This document shows, in pieces, positions 8,753-17,716 of a stretch of 42,356 nt of DNA; within the stretch, counting starts at the first letter, position 1; every line of letters starts with the position of its first letter. The DNA is taken from NCBI GenBank assembly GCA_018780365.1, contig JADMJR010000043.1, positions 1 through 42,356 of the forward strand, read 5' to 3'. The notes beneath the pieces are model-generated. The model was not told the origin of the DNA and searched no databases. It saw only the letters and a list, made by a program, of their open reading frames with translations. A program made the translations under genes and the position numbers. Origin of the DNA: Acidovorax sp. GTDB lineage: Bacteria > Pseudomonadota > Gammaproteobacteria > Burkholderiales > Burkholderiaceae_C.

Positions 8753-9818
8753 CGCGCAGAAAACTGCTCTGATCATGGCGGGCGGCACCGGTGGCCATAT
8801 CTTCCCCGGCCTCGCCGTGGCCGAAGAGTTGCGCGCACGCGGCTGGCGTGTGCACTGGCTGGGCGCGCCCGGCAGCATGGAGTCGCGCATCGTGCCGCAA
8901 CACGGCTTTGCGCTGGAGCTGATCGATTTCTCGGGCGTGCGGGGCAAGGGCCTGGTCACGCTGGCCCTGCTGCCGCTGCGCCTGCTGCGCGCGTTCTGGC
9001 AGGCGCTGGCCGTGGTGCGGCGCGTCAAGCCCGATGTGGTGGTGGGCCTGGGTGGCTACATCACCTTTCCGGGCGGGATGATGGGCGTGCTCGCGGGCAA
9101 ACCTTTGGTGCTGCACGAGCAGAACTCGGTGGCAGGCATGGCCAACAAGGTGCTGGCCGGTGTGGCCGACCGGGTGTTTACCGCCTTCCCCAACGTATTC
9201 AAGCAGGGCCAGTGGGTGGGTAACCCGCTGCGCACGGCCTTCACGCAGCAGCCCGGCCCGGCCGAGCGGTTTGCGGGCCGCAGCGGCCCGCTGCGCCTGC
9301 TGGTGGTGGGCGGCAGCCTGGGCGCGCGGGCGCTCAACGAGATCGTGCCGCAGGCCGTTGCGCGGATGCCCGCCGAACAACGGCCCACCGTGGTTCACCA
9401 GAGCGGCGCCACGCAGATCGATGCCTTGCGCGCCAATTACGCCGCTGCCGGGGTTGAGGCCGAATGCACGCCATTCATTGACGACACCGCCAGTGCGTTT
9501 GCCGCCGCCGACATCATCGTCTGCCGTGCCGGTGCCAGCACCGTGACCGAAATTGCCGCCGTGGGGGCCGCGTCCATTTTTGTGCCTTTCCCCTCGGCCG
9601 TGGACGACCACCAGACCACCAACGCCCAGTTCCTGGTGAATGCGGGGGGCGGCTGGCTGGTCCAGCAGCGCGACCTCACGCCCGAAGGGCTGTCGCAGAT
9701 GCTATTGAAATTAGAGCGCTCCACGCTGGTGGACAGCGCGCAGAAGGCCAAAAACATGCAAAAAATCAACGCCACCCGTGAGGTGGTGACTGCCTGCGAG
9801 GAGTTGGCCGGACCATGA
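8748..9818 (+). CDS. murG: MurG, lipid II synthase
   Basis: Peripheral inner-membrane glycosyltransferase that adds GlcNAc from UDP-GlcNAc to lipid I, giving lipid II. 356 residues, normal length. The N terminus [19 protein letters not shown] is the diagnostic glycine-rich loop; [10 protein letters not shown] and the nucleotide-binding region [15 protein letters not shown] with [14 protein letters not shown] follow. The frame stays open upstream to 8631, but homology starts at ATG 8748, which has GGGGAGG in front and overlaps the preceding small frame, so 8748 is chosen. Codons near 9701-9720 (LLKLERS) sit in an AT-rich dispersed-repeat patch. The stop TGA (9816-9818) overlaps the murC ATG. 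Confidence 0.97.
   Translation: MSAQKTALIMAGGTGGHIFPGLAVAEELRARGWRVHWLGAPGSMESRIVPQHGFALELIDFSGVRGKGLVTLALLPLRLLRAFWQALAVVRRVKPDVVVGLGGYITFPGGMMGVLAGKPLVLHEQNSVAGMANKVLAGVADRVFTAFPNVFKQGQWVGNPLRTAFTQQPGPAERFAGRSGPLRLLVVGGSLGARALNEIVPQAVARMPAEQRPTVVHQSGATQIDALRANYAAAGVEAECTPFIDDTASAFAAADIIVCRAGASTVTEIAAVGAASIFVPFPSAVDDHQTTNAQFLVNAGGGWLVQQRDLTPEGLSQMLLKLERSTLVDSAQKAKNMQKINATREVVTACEELAGP
9698..9740 (+). repeat. AT-rich dispersed repeat inside murG
   Basis: GCTATTGAAATTAGAGCGCT (9701-9720) followed by GGACAGCGCGC is a copy of the family defined by a GCTAT / A-run / AGCGC left half and an AGCGC right half. It is read in frame in the C-terminal helix of MurG, where sequence length is tolerant. 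Its AT content contrasts sharply with the surrounding gene. Confidence 0.5.
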
Positions 9819-11248
9819 AACACGCCATTCGCCATATTCATTTTGTGGGCCTGGGCGGCGCCGGCATGAGCGGTATCGCCGAGGTGCTGTTCAACCTGGG
9901 CTACCGCATCTCGGGCTCGGACCTGGCCGACAGCGCCACGCTGCGCCGCCTGGAGGGGCTGGGCATCAAGACCTGCCTGGGCCATGCGGCTGCGCACATT
10001 GATGGTGCCGATGCGGTGGTCACCTCCACCGCCGTCACGCCCGACAACCCCGAGGTGCTGGCCGCGCGCGAGAAAAAAATTCCCGTGGTGCCCCGCGCGC
10101 TGATGCTCGCCGAGCTGATGCGCCTGAAGCAGGGCATCGCCATTGCAGGCACGCACGGCAAGACGACCACCACCAGCCTGGTGACCAGCGTGCTGGCCGA
10201 GGCGGGCCTGGACCCGACCTTCGTGATCGGCGGCAAGCTCAACAGCGCGGGCGCCAACGCCAAGCTGGGCAGCGGCGACTACATCGTGGTCGAGGCCGAC
10301 GAGTCCGATGCCTCGTTCCTGAACCTGCTGCCCGTCATGGCGGTGGTGACCAATATCGACGCCGACCACATGGAGACCTACGGCCACGACTTCGGCCGGC
10401 TCAAGGGCGCGTTTGTCGATTTCCTGCACCGCATGCCGTTCTACGGCACGGCCATCCTGTGCGTGGACAGCCCGGCCGTGCGCGACATCCTGCAAAGCGT
10501 GACCTGCCCCATCACCAGCTACGGTTTCTCGGAAGACGCCCAGGTGCGCGCCGTGAACGTGCGTGCCGAGGCCGGACAGATGCGCTTCACGGTGCAGCGG
10601 CGCAACGGTGTCACGCTGCCCGACATGGAGATCGTGCTCAACCTCGCGGGCGAGCACAACGTGCTCAATGCGCTGTCTGCCATCGCGGTGGCGGTGGAGC
10701 TCAACATCTCCGACGAGGCCGTGCAGCGTGCGCTGGCAGGCTTCAAGGGTGTGGGCCGGCGTTTCCAGCACTACGGCGACCTGCCCGCCAAGGACGGTGG
10801 CCGCTTCACCGTGATCGACGACTACGGCCACCACCCCGTGGAGATGGCCGCCACGCTGGCCGCCGCGCGCGGCGCCTTCCCGGGCCGCCGCCTGGTGCTG
10901 GCCTTCCAGCCGCACCGCTACAGCCGCACGCGCGACTGCTTCGAGGATTTTGTGAAGGTCATCGGCAATGCCGACGCCGTGCTGCTGACCGAGGTGTACG
11001 CCGCGGGCGAGGCACCGGTGGTGGCCGCCGATGGCCGCTCGCTGGCCCGCGCATTGCGTGTGGCAGGCCGTGTGGAGCCGGTGTTTGTCGATGCCGTGGC
11101 CGATCTGCCCCAGGCGATTGCCGACAACGCGCGCAACGGCGATGTGGTGATGTGCATGGGCGCGGGCTCGATTGGCGCCGTGCCGGGCAAGGTGGTTGAA
11201 TTGCTACAAAATAGTGAGCTAAAAGCGCTTGAAGGGAGCGCGCTATGA
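9815..11248 (+). CDS. murC: MurC, UDP-MurNAc:L-alanine ligase
   Basis: Cytoplasmic ligase that adds L-Ala to UDP-MurNAc, the first Mur ligase step. 477 residues. The N-terminal [15 protein letters not shown] is the UDP-binding glycine loop, [12 protein letters not shown] the P-loop, [10 protein letters not shown] the magnesium region, and DDYGHHPVE with FQPHRYSRT the C-terminal domain. The start overlaps murG (ATGA). The last residues ([16 protein letters not shown]) are encoded by an AT-rich dispersed repeat, and the stop overlaps the ddl start inside that same repeat. Confidence 0.98.
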   Translation: MKHAIRHIHFVGLGGAGMSGIAEVLFNLGYRISGSDLADSATLRRLEGLGIKTCLGHAAAHIDGADAVVTSTAVTPDNPEVLAAREKKIPVVPRALMLAELMRLKQGIAIAGTHGKTTTTSLVTSVLAEAGLDPTFVIGGKLNSAGANAKLGSGDYIVVEADESDASFLNLLPVMAVVTNIDADHMETYGHDFGRLKGAFVDFLHRMPFYGTAILCVDSPAVRDILQSVTCPITSYGFSEDAQVRAVNVRAEAGQMRFTVQRRNGVTLPDMEIVLNLAGEHNVLNALSAIAVAVELNISDEAVQRALAGFKGVGRRFQHYGDLPAKDGGRFTVIDDYGHHPVEMAATLAAARGAFPGRRLVLAFQPHRYSRTRDCFEDFVKVIGNADAVLLTEVYAAGEAPVVAADGRSLARALRVAGRVEPVFVDAVADLPQAIADNARNGDVVMCMGAGSIGAVPGKVVELLQNSELKALEGSAL

Positions 11249-11250
11249 CC
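11198..11250 (+). repeat. AT-rich dispersed repeat at the murC/ddl junction
   Basis: TTGCTACAAAATAGTGAGCT (11201-11220) then AAAAGCGCTTGAAGGGAGCG matches the family pattern (TGCTA, A-run, ATAG, AGCT, AGCGCTT, AGCGC). It encodes the MurC C terminus and supplies the ATGA that couples ddl. The first ddl codons after it (11250-11280) are also unusually AT-rich. Confidence 0.6.
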
Positions 11251-12246
11251 CTTTTTGATTCAAATATTGATGTGAAATCGCTGGGCAAGGTGGCCGTGCT
11301 CATGGGCGGCACCTCGGCTGAGCGCGAGGTGTCGCTGATGTCCGGCAGTGGCGTGCTGCAGGCTCTGCGCTCGCGCGGGGTGGACGCGCATGCGTTTGAC
11401 CCCGCCCAAAGCGACCTGGGCGCCCTCAAGCGCGACGGTTATGCGCGCTGTTTCATCGCGCTGCATGGCCGCCACGGGGAAGACGGCACGGTGCAGGGCG
11501 CGCTGGAGCTGCTGGGCATTCCATACACCGGTCCGGGTGTGATGGCTTCGGCCATTGCGATGGACAAGGTCATGACCAAGCGGGTGTGGAGTGCGGAAAA
11601 CCTGCCCACGCCACGCTACGTGTGGCTGGCCCCGGACCGCCAGCAGCGCGAGGTGGTGCGCATGGTGCCCGATGAGCTGGGCCTGCCGCTGATCGTCAAG
11701 CCACCCCGCGAAGGCTCGTCAATTGGTGTGACCAAGGTGCGTGGCTATTCCGACATGCAGGACGCCGTGGCGCTGTCGGCGCGCTACGACCCCGATGTGC
11801 TCTGCGAGGAGTTCATCGACGGCGAAGAGGTGACCTGCCCCGTGCTGGGCCAGGGCGCTGAAGCACGCGCGCTCCCCGTGATCCGCATCGTGGCGCCCGA
11901 TGGGGCCTACGACTACCAGAACAAGTATTTCACCGACGACGTGAAGTACCAGTGCCCGAGCGGCCTGCCCGAGGTCGAGGAGCGCGAGATCCAGCGCATC
12001 GTGCTGGAGGCCTACCGCGCGCTCGGCTGCCGGGGCTGGGGCCGCGCCGATTTGATGATCCGCGCCAGCGACCGCAAGCCCTTCCTGCTGGAGATGAACA
12101 CCTCGCCCGGCATGACGGGGCACTCGCTGGTGCCCATGTCGGCACGGGCTTCGGGCATCAGCTACGAAGAACTGTGCCTGCGCATCCTGGCCGCTGCGGC
12201 GCTGGACACACCGCATGGCACCACGACGGGAGCCGCCAGCACATGA
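11245..12246 (+). CDS. ddl: D-alanine--D-alanine ligase
   Basis: ATP-grasp ligase in the cytoplasm that makes the D-Ala-D-Ala dipeptide used by MurF. 333 residues. Visible motifs are [17 protein letters not shown] at the N terminus, [27 protein letters not shown] in the ATP-binding region, and [20 protein letters not shown] with the magnesium and substrate residues. The N terminus has about 12 extra residues ([11 protein letters not shown]) in AT-rich DNA continuous with the murC/ddl repeat. Position between murC and ftsQ matches ddlB of other dcw clusters. The stop overlaps ftsQ (ATGA). Confidence 0.97.
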   Translation: MTLFDSNIDVKSLGKVAVLMGGTSAEREVSLMSGSGVLQALRSRGVDAHAFDPAQSDLGALKRDGYARCFIALHGRHGEDGTVQGALELLGIPYTGPGVMASAIAMDKVMTKRVWSAENLPTPRYVWLAPDRQQREVVRMVPDELGLPLIVKPPREGSSIGVTKVRGYSDMQDAVALSARYDPDVLCEEFIDGEEVTCPVLGQGAEARALPVIRIVAPDGAYDYQNKYFTDDVKYQCPSGLPEVEEREIQRIVLEAYRALGCRGWGRADLMIRASDRKPFLLEMNTSPGMTGHSLVPMSARASGISYEELCLRILAAAALDTPHGTTTGAAST

Positions 12247-13049
12247 ACTCCGCCCTGCCAGCACCCCTGGACGTCAAGCTCATGAACCTGACCGCATCGG
12301 TCCTGTTCGTGGGCTGTGTGGCGTTCGTGCTGGCAGCGGGCGCCTGGTGGGTGCTGCGTTATCCGGGGTTTGCGATTGCCCGCATCGTGGTGCAGGGCGA
12401 GCTGGCACACAACAACGCCGTGACCTTGCGGGCCAATGTGGCGCCGCATCTGGTGGGCAACTTTTTCACGGTGGACCTGCGCGCCGCCCGCGAGGCGTTT
12501 GAGCAGGTGCCCTGGGTGCGCCGCGCCCAGGTGCGGCGCGTGTACCCCGGCAGCCTGCGTGTGGAGCTGCAGGAGCACGACGCCGTGGCGTACTGGGGCC
12601 CGGAGTCGGGCTCTGCGCTGGTCAACAGCCAGGGGGAAGTGTTCGAGGCCAACGTGGGCGATGTGGAGCAGGAAGGCCTGCCGCGCCTGCAGGGGCCTCA
12701 GGGCAGCTCTGCAGAGGTGCTGCAGATGTATGGCCTGCTGGAACCCGTGTTCAAGCCCCTGGGGCTGGATGTGGACGAGCTGGCGCTGACGGGCCGTGGT
12801 GGCTGGCGGGCGACGCTCGACAGCGAGGCCGTGGTGGAGCTGGGCGGGGGCACGCCCCTGGAGGTGGTGCAGCGTACGCAGCGTTTTGTGCGCACGCTGA
12901 CCCAGGTGGCAGGGCAATACGGCCGGCGTGTGGATGCGCTGGAGTCAGCGGATCTGCGCCACGCCGGGGGTTATGCGTTGCGCCTGCGCGGCGTGACCAC
13001 CGTGAGCGTGGATGCCGCCGGTGGTGCTGCAGGCGTGCGCAGGAGGTGA
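12243..13049 (+). CDS. ftsQ: FtsQ, cell-division protein
   Basis: Bitopic inner-membrane divisome protein that links FtsB/FtsL to the cytoplasmic division proteins. 268 residues. A short cytoplasmic N terminus is followed by one membrane helix (about residues 17-38, [20 protein letters not shown]), then the POTRA domain ([20 protein letters not shown]) and the beta domain ([21 protein letters not shown] in family-typical form). The start is the ATG overlapping the ddl stop. The stop (13047-13049) lies right after an AGGAGG that serves a small frame before ftsA. Confidence 0.95.
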   Translation: MNSALPAPLDVKLMNLTASVLFVGCVAFVLAAGAWWVLRYPGFAIARIVVQGELAHNNAVTLRANVAPHLVGNFFTVDLRAAREAFEQVPWVRRAQVRRVYPGSLRVELQEHDAVAYWGPESGSALVNSQGEVFEANVGDVEQEGLPRLQGPQGSSAEVLQMYGLLEPVFKPLGLDVDELALTGRGGWRATLDSEAVVELGGGTPLEVVQRTQRFVRTLTQVAGQYGRRVDALESADLRHAGGYALRLRGVTTVSVDAAGGAAGVRRR

Positions 13050-13053
13050 TGGC

Positions 13054-13131
13054 ATGAAACAGCAGTGCGGCGGGCAAGGTGCGGTACAAGCCATGGGGCA
13101 GCGGGACAGAACAGAGAAGGGCAGAGACTGA
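13054..13131 (+). CDS. Possible 25-residue leader frame upstream of ftsA
   Basis: ATG 13054 is preceded, with 7-nt spacing, by a perfect AGGAGG (13041-13046), the best Shine-Dalgarno in the cluster. The 25-residue frame (MKQQCGGQGAV...) ends in TGA at 13129-13131, one base before the ftsA ATG (TGATATG). ftsA itself has only a distant AAGGG (13118-13121 region), so reinitiation after this frame could set FtsA level. No similarity recognised; translation is inferred from spacing alone. Confidence 0.4.
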   Translation: MKQQCGGQGAVQAMGQRDRTEKGRD

Positions 13132-13132
13132 T

Positions 13133-14362
13133 ATGGCAAGAGAATACAAAGATGTCGTCGTGGGGCTGGACATTGGCACCGCCAAGGTCATGGCCGTGGT
13201 GGCCGAGGTTCTGCCCAATGGCGAGCTCAAGCTCGCAGGCCTGGGCGTGGCCCCGAGCAATGGCTTGAAGCGTGGTGTGGTGGTCAACATCGACGCCACG
13301 GTGCAAAGCATCCAGCAGGCACTGAAAGAGGCCGAGCTGATGGCCGACTGCAAGATCCAGCGCGTGTACACCGGCATCACCGGCAGTCACATTCGCGGCC
13401 TCAATTCGAGCGGCATGGTGGCGGTCAAGGACAAGGAAGTCACCTCGGCCGATGTGGCGCGCGTGGTCGAGACGGCCAAGGCCATCAACATCAGCAGCGA
13501 CCAGCGCCTGCTGCTGGTGGAGCCGCAGGAGTTCGTGATCGACGGGCAGGATGTGAAGGAGCCCATCGGCATGAGCGGCATCCGCCTCGAAGCCAAGATC
13601 CACATCGTGACCGGCGCCCAGAGCGCGGCCGAGAACATCATCAAGTGCGTGCGCCGCTGCGGCCTGGAGGTCGAGCAGCTCATGCTCAACCCGCTGGCCA
13701 GCAGCCAGGCCGTGCTGACCGACGACGAGCGCGAGCTGGGCGTGGTGGTGGTCGACATCGGCGCAGGCACGACCGACGTGGCGATCTTCACCGGCGGCGC
13801 GATCCGCCACACGGCGGTGATCCCGATTGCGGGCGACCTCATCACCAGCGACATTGCGATGGCGCTGCGCACGCCGACCAAGGACGCCGAGGACATCAAG
13901 GTCGAAAGCGGCTACGCCAAACAGCTGCTGGCCGACCCCGAGGCGCAAGTGGAAGTGCCCGGTCTGGGCGACCGCAGCCCCCGCATGCTGAGCAAGCAGG
14001 CGCTGGCGGGCGTGATCGAGCCGCGTGTCGAGGAGATTTTTTCGCTCGTGCAGCAGGTGGTGCGCGAGTCGGGCTATGAAGAAGTGCTGTCGTCGGGCAT
14101 CGTGCTCACGGGCGGAAGCTCGGTGATGCCCGGGATGATCGAGTTGGGCGAGGACATCTTCCTCAAGCCCGTGCGGCGCGGCATTCCCAAGTATTCCAGC
14201 GCCTTGGCGGACATGGTGGCCCAGCCCCGAGCGGCCACCGTCATGGGCCTCTTGGAAGAGGCTCGGCTGGCCCGGCTGCGCGGCTTCAAGGTCGCCCAGA
14301 AGAGTGGCTCCATGAAGACCGCATTCGGGCGCTTCAAAGATTTCATCGTGGGGAATTTCTGA
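13133..14362 (+). CDS. ftsA: FtsA, membrane tether of the Z ring
   Basis: Actin-fold ATPase that anchors FtsZ filaments to the inner membrane and recruits later divisome proteins. 409 residues. Visible motifs are VGLDIGTAKVMAVV (phosphate 1), VVVDIGAGTTDVAIF (phosphate 2) and IVLTGGSSVMPGM (adenosine). The SHS2-like 1C domain sits between residues about 85 and 160. The C terminus GRFKDFIVGNF is the amphipathic membrane-targeting helix. The frame is open 18 codons further up, but MAREYKDVVVGLD at 13133 matches where the family begins. Confidence 0.98.
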   Translation: MAREYKDVVVGLDIGTAKVMAVVAEVLPNGELKLAGLGVAPSNGLKRGVVVNIDATVQSIQQALKEAELMADCKIQRVYTGITGSHIRGLNSSGMVAVKDKEVTSADVARVVETAKAINISSDQRLLLVEPQEFVIDGQDVKEPIGMSGIRLEAKIHIVTGAQSAAENIIKCVRRCGLEVEQLMLNPLASSQAVLTDDERELGVVVVDIGAGTTDVAIFTGGAIRHTAVIPIAGDLITSDIAMALRTPTKDAEDIKVESGYAKQLLADPEAQVEVPGLGDRSPRMLSKQALAGVIEPRVEEIFSLVQQVVRESGYEEVLSSGIVLTGGSSVMPGMIELGEDIFLKPVRRGIPKYSSALADMVAQPRAATVMGLLEEARLARLRGFKVAQKSGSMKTAFGRFKDFIVGNF

Positions 14363-14528
14363 CCATGAAATACCCACTCTGGCTGGCACGCGGAAGCCCG
14401 CACCGAATACCGCGCGGGCGATGGCGATGTACAGGACCGCCATCCGACCCGTTCCCACCGTATCGAACACCCCATTGGCAGTTGCACACGATGTTGCAAA
14501 CGAATTCAGTAGAAACAGGAGCTCCAAC
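14363..14528 (+). other. ftsA-ftsZ spacer
   Basis: A 166-nt spacer, the longest inside the cluster and the usual place for ftsZ-specific promoters. I see no convincing -35/-10 pair. It carries a direct repeat, GTTGCACACGAT then GTTGCAAACGAA (14481-14504). A 55-codon frame starts at ATG 14365 without a Shine-Dalgarno and ends at TGA 14530-14532 overlapping the ftsZ start (ATGA). The encoded peptide looks unlike a folded protein, so it is not called as a gene. Confidence 0.4.
14517..14521 (+). promoter_or_regulatory. Ribosome-binding site of ftsZ
   Basis: AGGAG ends 7 nt before ATG 14529 and decides this start over the open frame that extends 36 codons upstream. Confidence 0.8.
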
Positions 14529-15770
14529 ATGACCATCGAAATGATCGAAGCCGAAGAATTCAACCAGGGCACCCAGATCAAGGTGATCGGTGTGGGCGGC
14601 GGCGGCAGCAACGCCGTTGAACACATGATTGCCCGCAGCGTGCAGGGCGTGGAGTTTGTCAGCGCCAACACCGATGCGCAGGCGCTGACGCGCAGCTCGG
14701 CCCACCGTGTCATCCAGCTGGGTGGCAGCGGCCTGGGCGCGGGTGGCAAGCCTGAAAAGGCCCGCGACGCCGCCGAAGCTGCGGTGGACGACATCCGCGA
14801 TGCCATCTCCGGCGCGCACATGCTGTTCATCACCGCCGGCATGGGCGGCGGCACCGGTACCGGCGCTGCTCCGGTGATCGCTCGCGTGGCCAAGGAAATG
14901 GGCATCCTGACCGTGGGCGTGGTGACCAAACCTTTCGACTGGGAAGGTGGCCGCCGCATGAAGAATGCCGACGATGGCCTGGCCGAGCTGGAAGCCAATG
15001 TGGACTCGCTGATCGTGGTGCTCAACGAGAAGCTGCTCGACGTGCTGGGTGACGACATCACCCAGGACGAGGCCTTTGCGCACGCCAACGACGTGCTCAA
15101 GAACGCCGTGGGCGGCATCGCCGAAATCATCAACGAGTACGGCCAGGTGAACGTCGACTTCGAAGACGTGCGCACCGTGATGGGCGAGCCCGGCAAGGCC
15201 ATGATGGGCACGGCCACTGCCAGCGGCCCCGACCGCGCCCGCATCGCTGCCGAGCAGGCCATCGCCTGCCCGCTGCTCGAAGGCATCGACCTGTCGGGTG
15301 CCAAGGGCGTGCTGGTGCTGGTCACCGCGAGCAAGGGCAGCCTCAAGCTGTCCGAGTCGCGCCAGGCCATGAACACCATCAATGCCTACGCATCGACCGA
15401 CGCTCATGTGATCTTCGGCGCTGCCTACGACGAAACCCTGGGCGACGAGATCCGCGTGACCGTGGTGGCCACGGGCCTGTCGCGTGCCAATGCACGCCGC
15501 CAGCCGATCTCTGTGGTGCAGGGCGGCCTGCGCACGGGCACGGACAACATGGCCTACCAGATGCCCGTGGCGGGCGTGGGCACGATGGGTGGTGCCGTGG
15601 GTGTGCAGGGCGGCCATGCGGGCAGCTCGCAGGCCGATTACGGCAGCATGTCGGTGCCCAGCGTCTGGCGCACCAACCGCACGCAGGCCGCAGCCCGCGT
15701 GGATGCGTTGTCGTCGGGCGGCATGGACGATCTGGAGATCCCGGCCTTCCTGCGCAAGCAAGCCGACTGA
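14529..15770 (+). CDS. ftsZ: FtsZ, tubulin-like division GTPase
   Basis: Polymerising GTPase that forms the cytokinetic Z ring at midcell. 413 residues. IKVIGVGGGGSNAVEHM is the N-terminal nucleotide-binding segment, GMGGGTGTGAAPVIA the tubulin signature (about residues 101-115), and the T7 synergy loop lies in NVDFEDVRTVM. The GTPase core is followed by a Gly/Ala-rich linker and the conserved C-terminal peptide DDLEIPAFLRKQAD, which binds FtsA, ZipA-like partners and MinC. It is the last gene of the + strand dcw run and is followed 50 nt later by a strong terminator. Confidence 0.99.
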   Translation: MTIEMIEAEEFNQGTQIKVIGVGGGGSNAVEHMIARSVQGVEFVSANTDAQALTRSSAHRVIQLGGSGLGAGGKPEKARDAAEAAVDDIRDAISGAHMLFITAGMGGGTGTGAAPVIARVAKEMGILTVGVVTKPFDWEGGRRMKNADDGLAELEANVDSLIVVLNEKLLDVLGDDITQDEAFAHANDVLKNAVGGIAEIINEYGQVNVDFEDVRTVMGEPGKAMMGTATASGPDRARIAAEQAIACPLLEGIDLSGAKGVLVLVTASKGSLKLSESRQAMNTINAYASTDAHVIFGAAYDETLGDEIRVTVVATGLSRANARRQPISVVQGGLRTGTDNMAYQMPVAGVGTMGGAVGVQGGHAGSSQADYGSMSVPSVWRTNRTQAAARVDALSSGGMDDLEIPAFLRKQAD

Positions 15771-15819
15771 TGGATGGGTGAGGGCCCCGGTGTTCCCGGG
15801 GTTGAGCCAGCCTCCATCA

Positions 15820-15855
15820 AAAAACCCCTGCCAGCTCACGCTGGCAGGGGTTTTT
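15820..15855. terminator. Bidirectional terminator between ftsZ and the chemoreceptor gene
   Basis: A perfect 16-nt inverted repeat (15820-15835 and 15840-15855) with a TCAC loop. The GC part is CCCCTGCCAGC/GCTGGCAGGGG, flanked by A5 on the left and T5 on the right, so it works for ftsZ on + and for the convergent chemoreceptor gene on -. Confidence 0.95.
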
Positions 15856-15881
15856 CTTTTGGAGGCGCCGGGGTGGATGTG

Positions 15882-15925
15882 GTGACAGGCTTCGCAGGTG
15901 CGGGGCACCTGCGCGGCGAAGTCAC
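15882..15925 (-). terminator. Second stem-loop after the chemoreceptor gene
   Basis: GCAGGTG-CGGGG-CACCTGC (15894-15912) nested within GTGAC/GTCAC (15882-15886 and 15921-15925). There is no U tract on either strand. It may protect the chemoreceptor mRNA 3' end; a termination role is uncertain. Confidence 0.35.
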
Positions 15926-15937
15926 TGCTTCAGGCGT

Positions 15938-17716
15938 TCAAAAGGATTCCCAGTCGTCGTTGTTGTCCGCCGCAGGCTTGGGGCTGCTGGCCTTGGGCGG
16001 CAGGGCCGCTGCTGGTTTGGGCGCCGAGGTGGCGGGGCGCGCTGCCGGGGCTTTGGCCAGGGCCGGGCGGGGCGCGGCGGCACGCGCGGCGGGGGCTGCT
16101 GCTGGGGGCCGGGGGGCGGGGCGGCTGGCTGGCACGGAGGGTGCCGTGTGGCTGCCATTCACGCGGAACAGAGCGACCACCTGGGTGAGCTTCATGGCCT
16201 GCTCGCGCAGGCTGTCGGCGGCAGCGGCAGATTGTTCCACCAGCGCCGAGTTCTGTTGGGTCATCTGGTCGAGCTGGTTCACGGCCGTGTTGACCTGGGC
16301 AATGCCCTGGCTCTGCTCCGAAGTGGCCGAGCGAATCTCTCCGATGATGTCCGTCACGCGCTGAACGCTGTCCACGATCTCGGTCATGGTGGCGCCCGCA
16401 TTGCCCACCAGTTGTGTGCCCGATGCCACCTTCTCCACGGAGGCATCGATCAGCGCCTTGATCTCCTTGGCGGCCGCTGCGCTGCGCTGGGCCAGGCTGC
16501 GCACCTCGCTGGCGACCACCGCAAAACCGCGCCCCTGTTCGCCTGCGCGGGCGGCCTCGACGGCGGCGTTGAGCGCCAGGATGTTGGTCTGAAACGCGAT
16601 GCCGTCAATCACGCCGATGATGTCGCTGATCTTGTTGCTGCTGGCGTTGATGTCCTGCATGGTGGAGACCACGCGGGACACCACCTCGCCCCCACGCGCC
16701 GCCACGGCGGCGGCGGATGTCGCCATCTGGTTGGCGGTCTGCGCCGAGTCCGAGGTCTGCTTGACGGTGCTGGTCAGCTCTTCCATGCTGCTGGCCGTGG
16801 TCTGCAGGTTGCTGGCCGTGTCTTCGGTGCGGTGGGCCAGGTCGTTGTTGCCCTGGGCAATCTCGCCCGACGCGGTGGCAATGCTGTCCGTGGCCGAACG
16901 CACCTCGGTGACCAGCTTGCGCAGCGAGGTGACCATGTGGGCCAGGCCGTCCAGCATCGAGCCCGGGTGAGCGGTCGGGATCTGAGCGTCAAGGTTGCCC
17001 TCGGCCACTTCCTGCATGATGGCAATGGCATCGGTGGGCTCGCCGCCGATCTGGCGCAGCACCGAACGCGACACGATCAGGCCGATGGCCCCCACCACCA
17101 GGAACACCACCACCACCAGGGCCAGGCTGGACCACAGGGCCTTGCGCAGCAGCGCATCCACGTCGTCGGTGTACAGGCCCGAGCCCACCATCCAGTTCCA
17201 GCCCTCCACCCGCACGATGTACTGCAGCTTGGGCAAGGGGGTTGTCTGGCCAGGGCGGGCAAACATGGTGGGCACAAAGGCCTTGCCATCCTTGCTGCTG
17301 CGCATGCCGTTCACGAGCAGGCCGATGATGTCCACGCCCGAGCCGTCCTTGACCTTGCCCAGCATGTCCTGCCCGTCCCATTCGGGCTTGAAGGGGTGCA
17401 TCACCCCCAGGCCTTCGGTGGTCCAGATGTAGAAGTACTCGGTCTTGCCCTCGGGACCGCCATAGCGCGCCAAGCGCAGAGCCTCCTTGGCGGCCTTCTG
17501 GGCTTCTTCCTGCGGCATGGCACCGCTGGCGGCCTTGGCCTGGTAGGCGGCCACGATGCTGTGGGCGGACTGGACGGCGGTGGTCAGCAGGTCTTTGCGC
17601 GATTCACTGATGAGCCGGCGCTCCTGCAGCAGGGACATGATGGCCATGATCAGCAGCGCAGCAAGTGCGGTGCCGATCATGAGCATGATTTTCATTTTGA
17701 AGCTGAACTTGCTCAT
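15938..17716 (-). CDS. Methyl-accepting chemotaxis protein, single-Cache sensor, CheR-tether tail
   Basis: Inner-membrane chemoreceptor that controls CheA through CheW. 592 residues. Layout: transmembrane helix 1 at about 8-30; a periplasmic sensor of the single-Cache type at about 33-190 (EYFYIWTTEGLGVMHPFKP); helix 2 at about 195-217; HAMP at about 218-270; signalling domain with hairpin tip at about 371-405 ([20 protein letters not shown], then [14 protein letters not shown]). An Ala/Pro-rich flexible tail (about 525-585) ends in DWESF. This fits the aromatic-x-x-aromatic C-terminal pentapeptide that tethers CheR in E. coli Tar and Tsr (NWETF). GGAG precedes the start. It lies opposite to its neighbours, between ftsZ and lpxC. 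The ligand is unknown. Confidence 0.96.
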   Translation of the reverse strand: MSKFSFKMKIMLMIGTALAALLIMAIMSLLQERRLISESRKDLLTTAVQSAHSIVAAYQAKAASGAMPQEEAQKAAKEALRLARYGGPEGKTEYFYIWTTEGLGVMHPFKPEWDGQDMLGKVKDGSGVDIIGLLVNGMRSSKDGKAFVPTMFARPGQTTPLPKLQYIVRVEGWNWMVGSGLYTDDVDALLRKALWSSLALVVVVFLVVGAIGLIVSRSVLRQIGGEPTDAIAIMQEVAEGNLDAQIPTAHPGSMLDGLAHMVTSLRKLVTEVRSATDSIATASGEIAQGNNDLAHRTEDTASNLQTTASSMEELTSTVKQTSDSAQTANQMATSAAAVAARGGEVVSRVVSTMQDINASSNKISDIIGVIDGIAFQTNILALNAAVEAARAGEQGRGFAVVASEVRSLAQRSAAAAKEIKALIDASVEKVASGTQLVGNAGATMTEIVDSVQRVTDIIGEIRSATSEQSQGIAQVNTAVNQLDQMTQQNSALVEQSAAAADSLREQAMKLTQVVALFRVNGSHTAPSVPASRPAPRPPAAAPAARAAAPRPALAKAPAARPATSAPKPAAALPPKASSPKPAADNNDDWESF

